From positions 1-64,000 of the forward strand of contig JAEXFI010000047.1 in assembly GCA_023400235.1 (NCBI GenBank): a stretch of 64,000 bases of DNA. Direction: 5' to 3'. The position numbers and the translations under genes were made by a program. Below the pieces are notes generated by a model. It searched no databases, was not told the origin of the DNA, and was given only the letters and a program-made list of their open reading frames with translations. This DNA comes from Bacillota bacterium (GTDB lineage Bacteria > Bacillota > Clostridia > Acetivibrionales > DSM-1351). Positions 8,418 through 17,223 of the stretch are shown piece by piece. Every line of letters starts with the position of its first letter. Position 1 is the stretch's first letter.

Positions 8418-8520
8418 TATCCTAAAGATTGTATTAATATTTTATCCATTATTCTGATTGTATTTTATATGCGGCTTTTGGTCAAGAAAGAATCGTGATT
8501 TTTACCTGACTGCTCTATTG

Positions 8521-9375
8521 TTATGGCCTTGCTGTCATGCTGTTTATATATGACATGACCTTCAGCAGCTGATCGGTACTTTCATTTTCATAGAACAGCT
8601 CCACAACCCGTTCCGTATGGAAAACATACTTAAGCAGCATGCCTTTCCCTGTGGCCTCAAGGGATACATTCCTCAAAGAGCTCAGAGAGATGTACAGCAG
8701 GTCACCTTCAATATTGTGATTTTCTCTGGTGCTGGCACGTTCCATAAATATGAGTATCTCCTTTTTGCACAGCAATGTAAAATGCGTCTGGGTTATGACC
8801 TTGCTGAAAAGCAACCCCGGATGATTATACACCTTTTTCTGTTTCAGGCTGCACAGCACCTCAGCTTTATCCATTACAGCCTCTCTGGCCATATGGGCTC
8901 CAAAATAGGTATTTTCCTCGGCATCAGAAAAGGCCGGGTCAGACAAGTCACTCCTGTGGGAATCACAGACCTTTTCAACTAATTTTTTGCGCAGTTCCAG
9001 AAGAAGTCCATTGACCAGGCCGCTTGCCATGGCATCATAAAAAATCCGCTCCTTAAGACCGGATTTATAGTCAATGGTTACACTATTGACCGTTGAACCT
9101 GTTTCGCGTACTAAGAAATTTATATCATTATAATCCAGCTTCAGCTTCGAAATGGCTTCATTGTTATTTTTTATTATTATAAGCACTGAGCCATAAATCA
9201 ATAAGAGCTTTTCTGACTCTTCAGGCTTACGCGGAGTCAGCCTGGAGCACAAGATGATTTTGTATGGTTGGATTTCCTCTTCATTCAGGCAGTTGTAATA
9301 CTGGTGAAATTGCCCTTTCAAGACATTTACATCGATTATTGGCTCAGCAGCAAAAGGCTTATCAGAAATAACCAT
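8521..9375 (-). CDS. Unknown protein with two PH-like halves
   Basis: 284 residues, not recognised. No signal peptide or membrane segment. Two beta-rich stretches ending in a helix, about 50-140 (LLLIYGSVLIIIK...LLLELRKKL) and 195-280 (HFTLLCKKEILIFMERA...LLKVMSYINSM), look like two pleckstrin-homology-like domains separated by a polar linker. This is a fold guess only. A minus-strand promoter TTTACA-N17-TACAAT lies about 120 bp upstream. A small hairpin CCGCATAGCGG sits right before the GGGGGAT ribosome site, an arrangement like that of the leader repeat. Confidence 0.6.
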   Translation of the reverse strand: MVISDKPFAAEPIIDVNVLKGQFHQYYNCLNEEEIQPYKIILCSRLTPRKPEESEKLLLIYGSVLIIIKNNNEAISKLKLDYNDINFLVRETGSTVNSVTIDYKSGLKERIFYDAMASGLVNGLLLELRKKLVEKVCDSHRSDLSDPAFSDAEENTYFGAHMAREAVMDKAEVLCSLKQKKVYNHPGLLFSKVITQTHFTLLCKKEILIFMERASTRENHNIEGDLLYISLSSLRNVSLEATGKGMLLKYVFHTERVVELFYENESTDQLLKVMSYINSMTARP

Positions 9376-9542
9376 TTTTTATCCCCCTGTCCGCTATGCG
9401 GTCATAAATTCAAAGGGTTGAAAGTTGATTTCTTTCAATCTTCACTCCTTTAAATCCATGCTTGTATAAATATAATATAAACACCAAGTATAATTGTACA
9501 AAATTATATAAAATTTGTAAAACACTTATTTAAAAAATTCAC

Positions 9543-9655
9543 TTGCTTTTAGGAATATTTTGTATTAGAATTTTTATGCAATCAAAAATTTCATCAGAGC
9601 AATGACGCTCTCTTCAGATATAAAAATATTAAAGAAGAGATACTCTTCTTTTTTT
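9543..9655 (+). promoter_or_regulatory. Promoter and candidate attenuator of the amt-glnK operon
   Basis: TTGCTT (9543-9548) and TAGAAT (9566-9571) are 17 bp apart. The leader then holds a hairpin AGAGC-AATGAC-GCTCT (9596-9611) with a six-base A..G loop, and an intrinsic terminator AAAGAAGAG-ATA-CTCTTCTTT plus T-run (9631-9655). CTCTCTTC after the first hairpin can pair with GAAGAGA of the terminator, giving a mutually exclusive fold. The A-x-x-G hexaloop is the type bound by ANTAR antiterminators, but only one such hairpin is clear. From 9656 to the start codon I see nothing else. Confidence 0.45.
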
Positions 9656-9762
9656 ATTTCTGGAAATCTAATATATTCTTTTTTTCAACCGAAATACAAT
9701 GGCGTGTTTCCGATTAATTCCTTTATGCTGTTTAATTGAATTTTGAAAGGAGCAATAAATAC

Positions 9763-10944
9763 ATGAGTTCAATCAATGTATTGTTTTTAATGCTGGGCGC
9801 AGTTATGATCCTGGCCATGCACGCCGGTTTTGCCTTCCTGGAGGCTGGCAGCGTCAGCAGAAAGAATCAGGTAAATGCTTTCAATAAAATTATTTTTGAC
9901 TGGTCCGTAACTACAGTTGCATATTTTATAATCGGCTTTCCCATATCATACGGTATTGTACTTTATACTAACAACAGTCTCTTTACACAACAGAACGGTA
10001 TCGAGCTGGTCAGATTCTTTTTCCTGCTGGGTTTTGCAGCCTGCATACCTGCTATAATCTCAGGCGGAGTTGTAGGCAGGATGAAGTTTTTTACCCAGTC
10101 TCTGGCCGCCGTTTTTCTGGGAGGAATTATCTATCCTCTGTTTGAAAGCCTGGTATGGGGACAGAACTCCTTTATGGGGCAAAAGGGGGCTTTTTTTGAA
10201 AAGGTGTTCGGCGCTCCTTTTCACGACTTCGCAGGTTCTGTTGTAGTTCATTCTCTTGGAGGGTGGATTGCCCTTGCCGCTATAATTGTTTTAGGCCCGA
10301 GAAAAGGAAGGTTCGGGGGGCGGTTCAACACACGGCCCAGCAATATTCCTTTTTTGACTCTCGGAAGTTGGATTCTAATAGTGGGCTGGTTTGGCTTTAA
10401 TGTAATGAGTGCCCAAAATGTAAATGCAATATCAGGTCTTGTTGTACTCAACTCACTTATGGCTATGGTTGGAGGCACCATGTCAGGCCTTGTTTTCTCC
10501 AAGAATGACGTTGGTTTTACACACAATGGAGCGCTGGCAGGCCTGATTGCAATCTGTGCCGGTTCTGATGTGGTACACCCCTTTGCCGCATTGTTTATAG
10601 GTGCTGTAGCGGGTCTTATATTCATGGTGTTTTTTGAACTTGAAGCCAAATGGAAGATTGATGATGTCCTGGGCGTCTGGCCATTGCATGGCATAAATGG
10701 TACCTGGGGAGGAATAGCGGCAGGTATTTTCGGGAGAAAAGCTCTAGGTGGCGTTTATGATCTGAGCTTCCTGTCTCAGCTTACCGGTTCCCTGCTAGCT
10801 CTGGTATATGCATTTGCGGCAGGTTTTGTTCTGTACAAGGTAATCGATGTGGTAGCAGGTATAAGAATAAGTGAGCAGGAAGAGCTGGTGGGAGCCGACC
10901 TGACCTTCCACAGGATAGACGCAAATCCGGAACAGACTCTTTAA
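9763..10944 (+). CDS. amt: Ammonium transporter
   Basis: Integral membrane ammonium channel of the Amt/MEP/Rh family, 393 residues from ATG 9763, which follows GAAAGGAG; an upstream TTG frame extension is unlikely. About eleven hydrophobic helices. Family marks include HAGFAFLEAGSV near the start, the first pore His in DFAGSVVVHSLGGW, and the second in WPLHGINGTWGGIAAGIFG. It brings in ammonium under nitrogen limitation and is gated by the P-II protein encoded 56 bp downstream in the same operon. Confidence 0.95.
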   Translation: MSSINVLFLMLGAVMILAMHAGFAFLEAGSVSRKNQVNAFNKIIFDWSVTTVAYFIIGFPISYGIVLYTNNSLFTQQNGIELVRFFFLLGFAACIPAIISGGVVGRMKFFTQSLAAVFLGGIIYPLFESLVWGQNSFMGQKGAFFEKVFGAPFHDFAGSVVVHSLGGWIALAAIIVLGPRKGRFGGRFNTRPSNIPFLTLGSWILIVGWFGFNVMSAQNVNAISGLVVLNSLMAMVGGTMSGLVFSKNDVGFTHNGALAGLIAICAGSDVVHPFAALFIGAVAGLIFMVFFELEAKWKIDDVLGVWPLHGINGTWGGIAAGIFGRKALGGVYDLSFLSQLTGSLLALVYAFAAGFVLYKVIDVVAGIRISEQEELVGADLTFHRIDANPEQTL

Positions 10945-11000
10945 GGCTGGATGTTCGATTGTATTTATATATCTGATTTATATGTGAGGAGGGATATGAC

Positions 11001-11342
11001 ATGAAAATAGTTATTGCCATTGTAAGACCTGAGGCCGTAGAAGATGTAAAGGCGGCTTTATTTGAGGCCCAGATACATAAGATGACAGTTTCACACGTTA
11101 AGGGCTGCGGCCAGCAAATGGGCTACACTGAGAGCTACAGGGGGAATGTAAATACAGTTAACCTGCTTACAAAGGTAAGGTTTGAGATTGCCGTCAATGA
11201 TGAGTTTGTCAAACCTACCATTGAGGCTATTATGAAGGTTGCCCGGACAGGTAAGATAGGCGACGGAAAGATTTTTGTACAAACTGTAGAAGAGTGCTAC
11301 AGAATCAGAACCGGTGAAGAGGGTATGGACGCAATCGGCTGA
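11001..11342 (+). CDS. glnK: P-II nitrogen regulatory protein
   Basis: 113-residue trimeric P-II sensor of 2-oxoglutarate and ATP/ADP that normally plugs the Amt channel. The C-terminal signature is present (TGKIGDGKIFVQTVEECYRIRTGE). The T-loop reads YRGNVNTVNLLTKVRFEI, where uridylylated P-II proteins carry a Tyr in EYxVDFLPK; that Tyr is missing, so control is probably by ligand binding alone. Ribosome site GAGGAGGGATATGAC precedes ATG. Forms an operon with amt. Confidence 0.92.
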   Translation: MKIVIAIVRPEAVEDVKAALFEAQIHKMTVSHVKGCGQQMGYTESYRGNVNTVNLLTKVRFEIAVNDEFVKPTIEAIMKVARTGKIGDGKIFVQTVEECYRIRTGEEGMDAIG

Positions 11343-11393
11343 TGTTATTCCATAATCTTGCTGATGTATTTTCATAAACCACGCACATTATGA

Positions 11394-11435
11394 GCTGCCT
11401 GCACATATCATTGTACAGGCAGCCTGATATTTTTT
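11394..11435 (+). terminator. Terminator of amt-glnK
   Basis: GCTGCCTG and CAGGCAGC pair around a 14-nt loop; a T-rich run (TGATATTTTTT) follows. Confidence 0.8.
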
Positions 11436-11448
11436 AAGGATATTTATT

Positions 11449-12327
11449 TTATCTTTTCTCTGTTATAAAGCTGTAGTACTTTTCCACTCCTTCAACTATT
11501 CCGGCTACAATTTTGTCCTGATAGTCCGGTGTATTAAGAAGTCTGTCCTCTTCCGGGTTGGTCATGAAGCCCATTTCCAGAAGCACCACCGGTATCTTTG
11601 ACCAATTGAACCCTGTCATATCATTGCTCTTTACAGTGCCCTGGGACCTGGCCTTGGTTTTATTGAGGACGGCATCCATTATATACCGTCCTATCTTGTC
11701 ACTTTTTTCCAGCATATCTTTATCCTTAATATACTTATTGCCCGGAACCATCATAAGCATTCCGGAAACCTTACTGTTGTCCAATCCGTTGGCATGTATT
11801 CGTATGGTCAGGTCTGCACCTGATTTGTTCCAGAAGTCAGTTCTTTCCACATTGGTCATGTTACATATGCTGGTTTCTCTTACCATGATTGTCTTTGCCC
11901 CTTTTTCAGTCAGAGCCTTTTTAAGCTTTAATGAAACCGTCAGGTTAAGACTTTCTTCAGTTATTTTGGTGGCTACTCCCGATGTTCCCGAAGCTGTGGC
12001 AGCTTTCATCACTTTTGAACCCGGTGCCAAAGGCTCTGTTTTATTAATTTTCTTTGTAAGCTTTCCATGTCCGGGGTCAATACAAATATTAAGGCCTTCA
12101 AGCTGCTTCTTTTTGTTCTCAGCCTTTTTAATATCTGCATTTGCAGCCAACTCCACCGTTCTGATGTCAGGGCTGCTGGAAAGCTTGAACTCTCCTCCCG
12201 CCTTGTAACCTGATACTGATATGGTTTTATCATATGACGGTTCTGAGGCCGTCTGATACTCGCCCCCGCAGGCCGGCAGAAATACTAAAGCCATCCCTAC
12301 AGCCATTACTCTAAGTAAATATCTCAT
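11449..12327 (-). CDS. N-acetylmuramoyl-L-alanine amidase, lipoprotein
   Basis: 292 residues. A lipoprotein signal ends in FLPAC (Cys20), so the enzyme is anchored outside the membrane. The zinc amidase (Amidase_3) domain covers about 78-290: ICIDPGHG (zinc His), a Glu in ITEESLNL, IRIHANG (zinc His) and the catalytic Glu in VVLLEMGFMTNPEED. It cleaves the lactyl-L-Ala bond of peptidoglycan and resembles CwlD-type enzymes, though a cortex role is not shown by context. Stands alone between convergent amt-glnK and a chemoreceptor. Confidence 0.9.
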   Translation of the reverse strand: MRYLLRVMAVGMALVFLPACGGEYQTASEPSYDKTISVSGYKAGGEFKLSSSPDIRTVELAANADIKKAENKKKQLEGLNICIDPGHGKLTKKINKTEPLAPGSKVMKAATASGTSGVATKITEESLNLTVSLKLKKALTEKGAKTIMVRETSICNMTNVERTDFWNKSGADLTIRIHANGLDNSKVSGMLMMVPGNKYIKDKDMLEKSDKIGRYIMDAVLNKTKARSQGTVKSNDMTGFNWSKIPVVLLEMGFMTNPEEDRLLNTPDYQDKIVAGIVEGVEKYYSFITEKR

Positions 12328-12436
12328 GTAACACTGTTCTCCTGTCCTAAAATACTTATAAGCCGTAAGACTAATATGAATATATTATACCAGACACAGT
12401 TAAGTATAATTGCTCAATATTAATATTCTATACAAA

Positions 12437-12497
12437 CTTACCATATTTTCAGGACTTATATTCTACAAGCTTACCATATTTTCAGGACTTATATTCT
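12437..12497. repeat. 28-nt direct repeat spanning the chemoreceptor stop codon
   Basis: Identical 28-nt copies at 12437-12464 and 12470-12497, period 33. The second copy contains the stop codon and last codons of the chemoreceptor gene; the first lies just downstream of it. Looks like a recent slippage duplication. Confidence 0.85.
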
Positions 12498-13832
12498 GAA
12501 TACCCTGATTTCTCTATTAAGCTCCTGGGCAAGATATGACAACTCCCTTGAGGACTGGGCTATTGTTTCTATAGAGGCGAGCTGCTCCTGACCTGTAGCA
12601 GATATTTCCTGCATACCGGCAGCAGATTCCTCAGCTGTGGCAGCCATATCACGGGTCCGCTCAGATATGGATTTTGACTTCTTGTTTATATTTTCTATTT
12701 CGGTGGCTGTGGTTTTAAGGCTGTTAACAATATCGGCATAGGAGCTCTTAATTTTGCCGAAGGCTGACTGTGTGATGGATAAAGCCCGCTGCTGCTGATT
12801 CATCAAAACATTAGCAGTATTTATATTTTCAACAACCCGGTTGGTTTTCTCAGTTGTGGCATTAGTTAGTTCTATAATTACTTTAGCTGCCTTACCTGAC
12901 TCTTCCGCAAGCTTTCTAATTTCATCCGACACCACAGAAAAGCCCTTTCCCGCATCGCCTGCTCTAGCCGCTTCAATAGCTGCATTGAGAGCAAGGAGAT
13001 TTGTCTGATCGGCAATGGAGGTAATAATTTCGATTGTACTTGATACCCGGCGTATCATTTCACTTAATTCTTTTATGGAATTACTGTTTTCAAGCGTAAC
13101 TCTTATGTTATCCTCCATCTTCTGTGACTGTACGTCAACAGCATTTTGACCTTCATCTATCATTTCAAGAGATTCTACAGCCTTGTTTGCTCCAGCTAAT
13201 GCTTCTGCACTTATGTTGTCTATTACACCTGCAACCTCAGTTAATGTGAAATTAATATTGCTGATAGTCTCTGCCTGGTTGCTGTTTCCTTCAGCAACTT
13301 CCGCGATGGTGTTGACTACCTGTGTAACAGACAGCACATTTTCTTCTGTTGTCTTACTGAGACTATGGGAGTGGGAGTTGAGGGCATCTGAGATACCCTT
13401 GACCCTGACAGCCATACTCTTCAGTGCAGACCTGGTAGCCATAAGTGCCTCCGCCATTTCCTGGCTTTCGTCCCCGGATTTAAAATTTTCCTCTACAGAT
13501 ATGTCTTCAGCCAGATCAAATTCTGCAGTCTTTTTTGTTATACCTGTAACTTGTATAATAGGTTTTGAAATTACTTTTCCGACTATGTAGGACATTACTA
13601 TTCCCAATATCATTGAAACAAGCAGTCCCATAAGGACTTGTGTAGGAGGCAGGAAGGAAAATGTTCCCGGCTCCCCGGTATTACCGGCTGGTGCTGCTCC
13701 TACAGCAGAGACCTGGTCTCCTCCCATGCCGTTTCTCATCATTACCGAAGCACCCACATTAACAACAGCCACCATCAGTGAGTTGATTATTGACAATGTT
13801 ACAATTTTTGAGGCCATACCCATCTTTTTCAT
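12489..13832 (-). CDS. Methyl-accepting chemotaxis protein, short sensor type
   Basis: 447 residues from ATG 13832, which follows AAGGAGAATGCTT; the longer frame has no ribosome site. Two membrane segments near residues 8-30 and 60-85 enclose only about 30 external residues, so it probably senses in the membrane or cytoplasm, or works with a partner. The C-terminal half is the coiled-coil signalling domain with the conserved hairpin tip NLLALNAAIEAARAGDAGKG. Signals to CheA/CheW. Transcribed away from the lipoprotein gene. Confidence 0.9.
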   Translation of the reverse strand: MKKMGMASKIVTLSIINSLMVAVVNVGASVMMRNGMGGDQVSAVGAAPAGNTGEPGTFSFLPPTQVLMGLLVSMILGIVMSYIVGKVISKPIIQVTGITKKTAEFDLAEDISVEENFKSGDESQEMAEALMATRSALKSMAVRVKGISDALNSHSHSLSKTTEENVLSVTQVVNTIAEVAEGNSNQAETISNINFTLTEVAGVIDNISAEALAGANKAVESLEMIDEGQNAVDVQSQKMEDNIRVTLENSNSIKELSEMIRRVSSTIEIITSIADQTNLLALNAAIEAARAGDAGKGFSVVSDEIRKLAEESGKAAKVIIELTNATTEKTNRVVENINTANVLMNQQQRALSITQSAFGKIKSSYADIVNSLKTTATEIENINKKSKSISERTRDMAATAEESAAGMQEISATGQEQLASIETIAQSSRELSYLAQELNREIRVFRI

Positions 13833-13979
13833 AAGCATTCTCCTTGTACATATTAGTGTGATAATCAGAGCATTCAAAATGTTCATAAATTTACAATATT
13901 TTCTTCACAGAATGTTCTTATTCAAAATGTATTATATCTGTGTAATGTGATTAATTAATGAAAGAAAGGAGTATGTTCT

Positions 13980-14702
13980 GTGAAAAAAGTATTAAGTGCC
14001 GTTTTAGTATCCACATTCCTGCTGACTCTGGCGGCCTGTGGTTCCGGCAACTCCACGGCTGCCAATCAAGATAATCCATCCAGCCCGGTTTCCAGCTCTA
14101 CAGGTCAAAATACAGCAAGAGAAGGAGGCCCAGGTGGGTTCGGAGGCTGGAATCAAGGTGATTCGGCGGATTTGACCGGGGAAATAACCTCAGTTTCAGG
14201 TAATCAAATAACCTTAAAGCTTGTAAAAATGCCCACCTTCAACAGAAACGGAGCTGCCCCCTCCGGAAACAGCAGCCCCGGTGCAATCGGAGGCACAGCT
14301 GGAGACAGCAGACAGATAAAATCAGGAGATAGACCCTCTGAGGGCACCAATCCGGGAAGGTCTTCCGGGAATCAGGCTCCTGATGATAACAGCGAAAGGC
14401 GTGGAGGCGGAAACAGGTTTCAGGGAAACGGACAGCGGTCGTCAAGAGTTATGGAATATACCGGCGAAACGAAAACCATTACCGTAAACGATGGTGTCTC
14501 AATAACAGCTATGGGAGGAAGGCCCGGGAATAACAATGGCTCTGAAAAATCTGAGTTAAAAATCTCCGACCTTGTCAAGGGAAATGTCCTTCAAATATGG
14601 TATTCTGACGACGATAAGGACACAATCTCCAGGATTACCGTCCTGCAAGCCGACCAAGGCAAGGAGGACAACAGCGGCAATACCGGCAGTCAAGAAAAAT
14701 AA
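13980..14702 (+). CDS. Gly/Ser-rich lipoprotein with DUF5666-like segments
   Basis: 240 residues from GTG 13980, 8 nt after AAAGGAG. Lipoprotein signal with lipobox LAAC. After a low-complexity Ser/Gly region come two short beta segments: LTGEITSVSGNQITLKL, and later TKTITVNDGVSIT...LKISDLVKGNVLQIWY...DTISRITVLQ, as in DUF5666/OB-like export-linked lipoproteins. Between them is a Gly/Asn/Arg-rich linker. Function unknown; such proteins often accompany efflux systems, but none is adjacent here. Confidence 0.75.
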   Translation: MKKVLSAVLVSTFLLTLAACGSGNSTAANQDNPSSPVSSSTGQNTAREGGPGGFGGWNQGDSADLTGEITSVSGNQITLKLVKMPTFNRNGAAPSGNSSPGAIGGTAGDSRQIKSGDRPSEGTNPGRSSGNQAPDDNSERRGGGNRFQGNGQRSSRVMEYTGETKTITVNDGVSITAMGGRPGNNNGSEKSELKISDLVKGNVLQIWYSDDDKDTISRITVLQADQGKEDNSGNTGSQEK

Positions 14703-14760
14703 AGGGGTATAAACATAACATATACATATCTATATCTGCCAAACTCATTTATTGCACCGC

Positions 14761-14795
14761 AAAAAGGAGCTCTGATTATCTCAGAGCTCCTTTTT
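14761..14795. terminator. Bidirectional terminator
   Basis: Perfect 15-bp stem AAAAAGGAGCTCTGA / TCAGAGCTCCTTTTT with a 5-nt loop between the convergent lipoprotein and chemoreceptor genes. Confidence 0.93.
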
Positions 14796-14807
14796 ATAAT
14801 ACCAGTG

Positions 14808-17069
14808 TTATTCTGTTTTAAATTTATCCAGCTCCTTGTTCAGAGCCGCTGCTACTTCGTTCAATTCCTGAGCATTTTTAGACAGTTCCTCAGCAGACAG
14901 CATTTGTTGTTCTGTACTTGCGGAAATCTCCTGGGTGGTTGCCGCAGATTCTTCAGCTACAGCAGATATATTTTCCATTGACTCAAGTACTTTTTCTTTT
15001 GATTTCATAATGTTGTCAACAGATTTTTCTGTTCTTCCAATGTTTGCTATAACTTCCTGCATTGCAGAGAATACTGTCTTAAACATTTCTTCTGTACCGT
15101 TAACTGCCTGTATCTGCTCACTTACAACAACATTTGAGTTCATAACCTCTTCAACGGTATCGTTTGTCTTTTTACCGATTGATGCTACTATATTATTTAT
15201 GTTGCTGGTAAATTCCTTGGATTGCTCGGCAAGCTTTTTAACTTCATTTGCAACAACAGCAAAGCCTTTTCCTGCTTCTCCTGCACGGGCTGCCTCAATG
15301 GAAGCATTCAACGAAAGAAGGTTTGTCTGTTCGGATATTCCAATCATGATCTTCAGTATCTTCTGAATCTCCTTCATGCTGGTGCTCAAATCGGTAATGT
15401 TGTGAGACACCTTGTTGGTAGTTTCGCTGACCTGATTTGATTTTACATTCAACTCGGTAATTGCTTTTTTTGCATCTTCGCTTAAGCTGTTTATTTTATT
15501 GGCTATGGATATAACCTGTGATACATCGTCTCCAACGTACATGATGCCTTCAGACAATTTGTCCATATGGCTCACGCTGTCGTTAATCTCTGTTGCCTGA
15601 TCGGTCGCTCCTCTGGCTATCTGCTCTACGGTAACGGATACCTGTTCGGAAGAGGTGTAAGCGGCCTCAGAAGCAGCAGCTATTTTGGTAGCAGCACCTA
15701 CAACATCCATAGAGGTTCTTCTTACCTGGGAAACAAGGGAATTTATATTTGACAGCATGTCATTATAGTTTCTGCATACCTCCCCTATTTCATCATTTTC
15801 TCCATCCATGATCTGGCTTGTCAAATCTCCGTCCTTTGCCCTCTTCATCGTGGATACAAGCTTATTGAGAGGGGCTGAAACACTCCTGGCAATAACAGTA
15901 CATAGTATAACCGCAAAAATCAGACACAGAATTCCTATTAAAATAATATTTGTTCTTAAGGAGTTGGCGTCACTGTTTAAAAAGCTGTAAGGAACAATAG
16001 TTACCAAATACCAGTCCTTGCCTTCACTTATTTGAGAATAGGTAATCAGGCTTGATTTCTTATCAAAATCCATCTCTAAATTTCCGGATTTTCTATCTTC
16101 ATACTTAATACCCTCTCTAAACTTCCTATCAATTTCCTTGTATATCTTTTCCCCTACAATCTTTGTGTCTCCGGTGGAAGTCGTCAATGGATAATCTTTT
16201 GTATCCCTTGCAGAAATTATATTGCCCTTGGAGTCCACAATGAATATAGGATAGGCCTTTCCTGACTTTTTATCCTTTCCGATATTCAGCGTTTCAAAGG
16301 CGGGAACCAGGAAATTTTCCTTCGGTATTATTACCATTCTTGCCGCTGTACTTCCGCTGGCCAGGGAATTTATATCCTTTCTGATACCCATAATCGTCTT
16401 TTCTACTGTTCCTATTTTAACTTTAAAGTTAACCCACTCCAGCTTTTTTGATTTCATATCATTTAGCACAGCAGGGTCGAAGGTAAGGGTAGATGCATTA
16501 TATACTTCAATCTGGGAGTAGTTTTCCCCGTGAAGGAAAGCGCTGAAGTGAATATCAGTTGTAGTTGCAAACTTGTTTGACAGAAAATCCGATATGGTTC
16601 TGGACTTGGTCAGCCTATCGAAGTCGTCCTCCTCCGTACTCATGCTTGTTATTGTATCCTGGATTACAGAAGATAGGCCCACATCAAATATGTAATTTTC
16701 CACACGGGTTATTTCACTGTTAAGTACCACGCCGGTCTGTCCTGTAACCTGTAGTGAGTAGTTTTTAACTTTGTTATCTATGGTATTTGTAGAACTGCTG
16801 TAGGAAAAAATTCCGGTAATAAGCAACATGATAATCAACAAAATTACAAAGGATGCAATAAGTCTGGTCTGAATTCTGAATTTCCTTAAAATAAAAAACT
16901 TTCCAGTAGAATTTCCATTTAAATTCGACATTATTCGATTATTAAGCCTGCCGTCGTCTCCAGAATTGCCCCCCCTTGACTTATGTACCTTCTTTACGAG
17001 TGTTAAAGCCGATGATGCAATTGTTTCCAATACTGACTTGATTTTTGATATGACCGGCTTGATATTCAT
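14808..17069 (-). CDS. Methyl-accepting chemotaxis protein with Cache sensor
   Basis: 753 residues. A 60-residue basic, low-complexity cytosolic N-terminus precedes the first membrane helix (about 68-92). About 95-365 is an external dCache-type sensor domain. The second membrane helix (about 370-395) runs into a HAMP domain (PLNKLVSTMKRAKDGDLTSQI). The signalling coiled coil ends near 750 and has the tip NLLSLNASIEAARAGEAGKG. Binds a small-molecule attractant or repellent, unidentified. Ribosome site GAGGAGAG precedes ATG. Confidence 0.92.
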   Translation of the reverse strand: MNIKPVISKIKSVLETIASSALTLVKKVHKSRGGNSGDDGRLNNRIMSNLNGNSTGKFFILRKFRIQTRLIASFVILLIIMLLITGIFSYSSSTNTIDNKVKNYSLQVTGQTGVVLNSEITRVENYIFDVGLSSVIQDTITSMSTEEDDFDRLTKSRTISDFLSNKFATTTDIHFSAFLHGENYSQIEVYNASTLTFDPAVLNDMKSKKLEWVNFKVKIGTVEKTIMGIRKDINSLASGSTAARMVIIPKENFLVPAFETLNIGKDKKSGKAYPIFIVDSKGNIISARDTKDYPLTTSTGDTKIVGEKIYKEIDRKFREGIKYEDRKSGNLEMDFDKKSSLITYSQISEGKDWYLVTIVPYSFLNSDANSLRTNIILIGILCLIFAVILCTVIARSVSAPLNKLVSTMKRAKDGDLTSQIMDGENDEIGEVCRNYNDMLSNINSLVSQVRRTSMDVVGAATKIAAASEAAYTSSEQVSVTVEQIARGATDQATEINDSVSHMDKLSEGIMYVGDDVSQVISIANKINSLSEDAKKAITELNVKSNQVSETTNKVSHNITDLSTSMKEIQKILKIMIGISEQTNLLSLNASIEAARAGEAGKGFAVVANEVKKLAEQSKEFTSNINNIVASIGKKTNDTVEEVMNSNVVVSEQIQAVNGTEEMFKTVFSAMQEVIANIGRTEKSVDNIMKSKEKVLESMENISAVAEESAATTQEISASTEQQMLSAEELSKNAQELNEVAAALNKELDKFKTE

Positions 17070-17223
17070 AAAACTCTCCTCACAATCCCGTTGAATTTAG
17101 TGATTCGACACTATTCTCTCTACCATAATAATACTTCACAAGCCATATTTAATCAAGTAATATTTCACATGGAATGCCCAAAAGCAAGGCCTGATTTTTG
17201 TTAAAAATCACGTAGCGCAGAGG

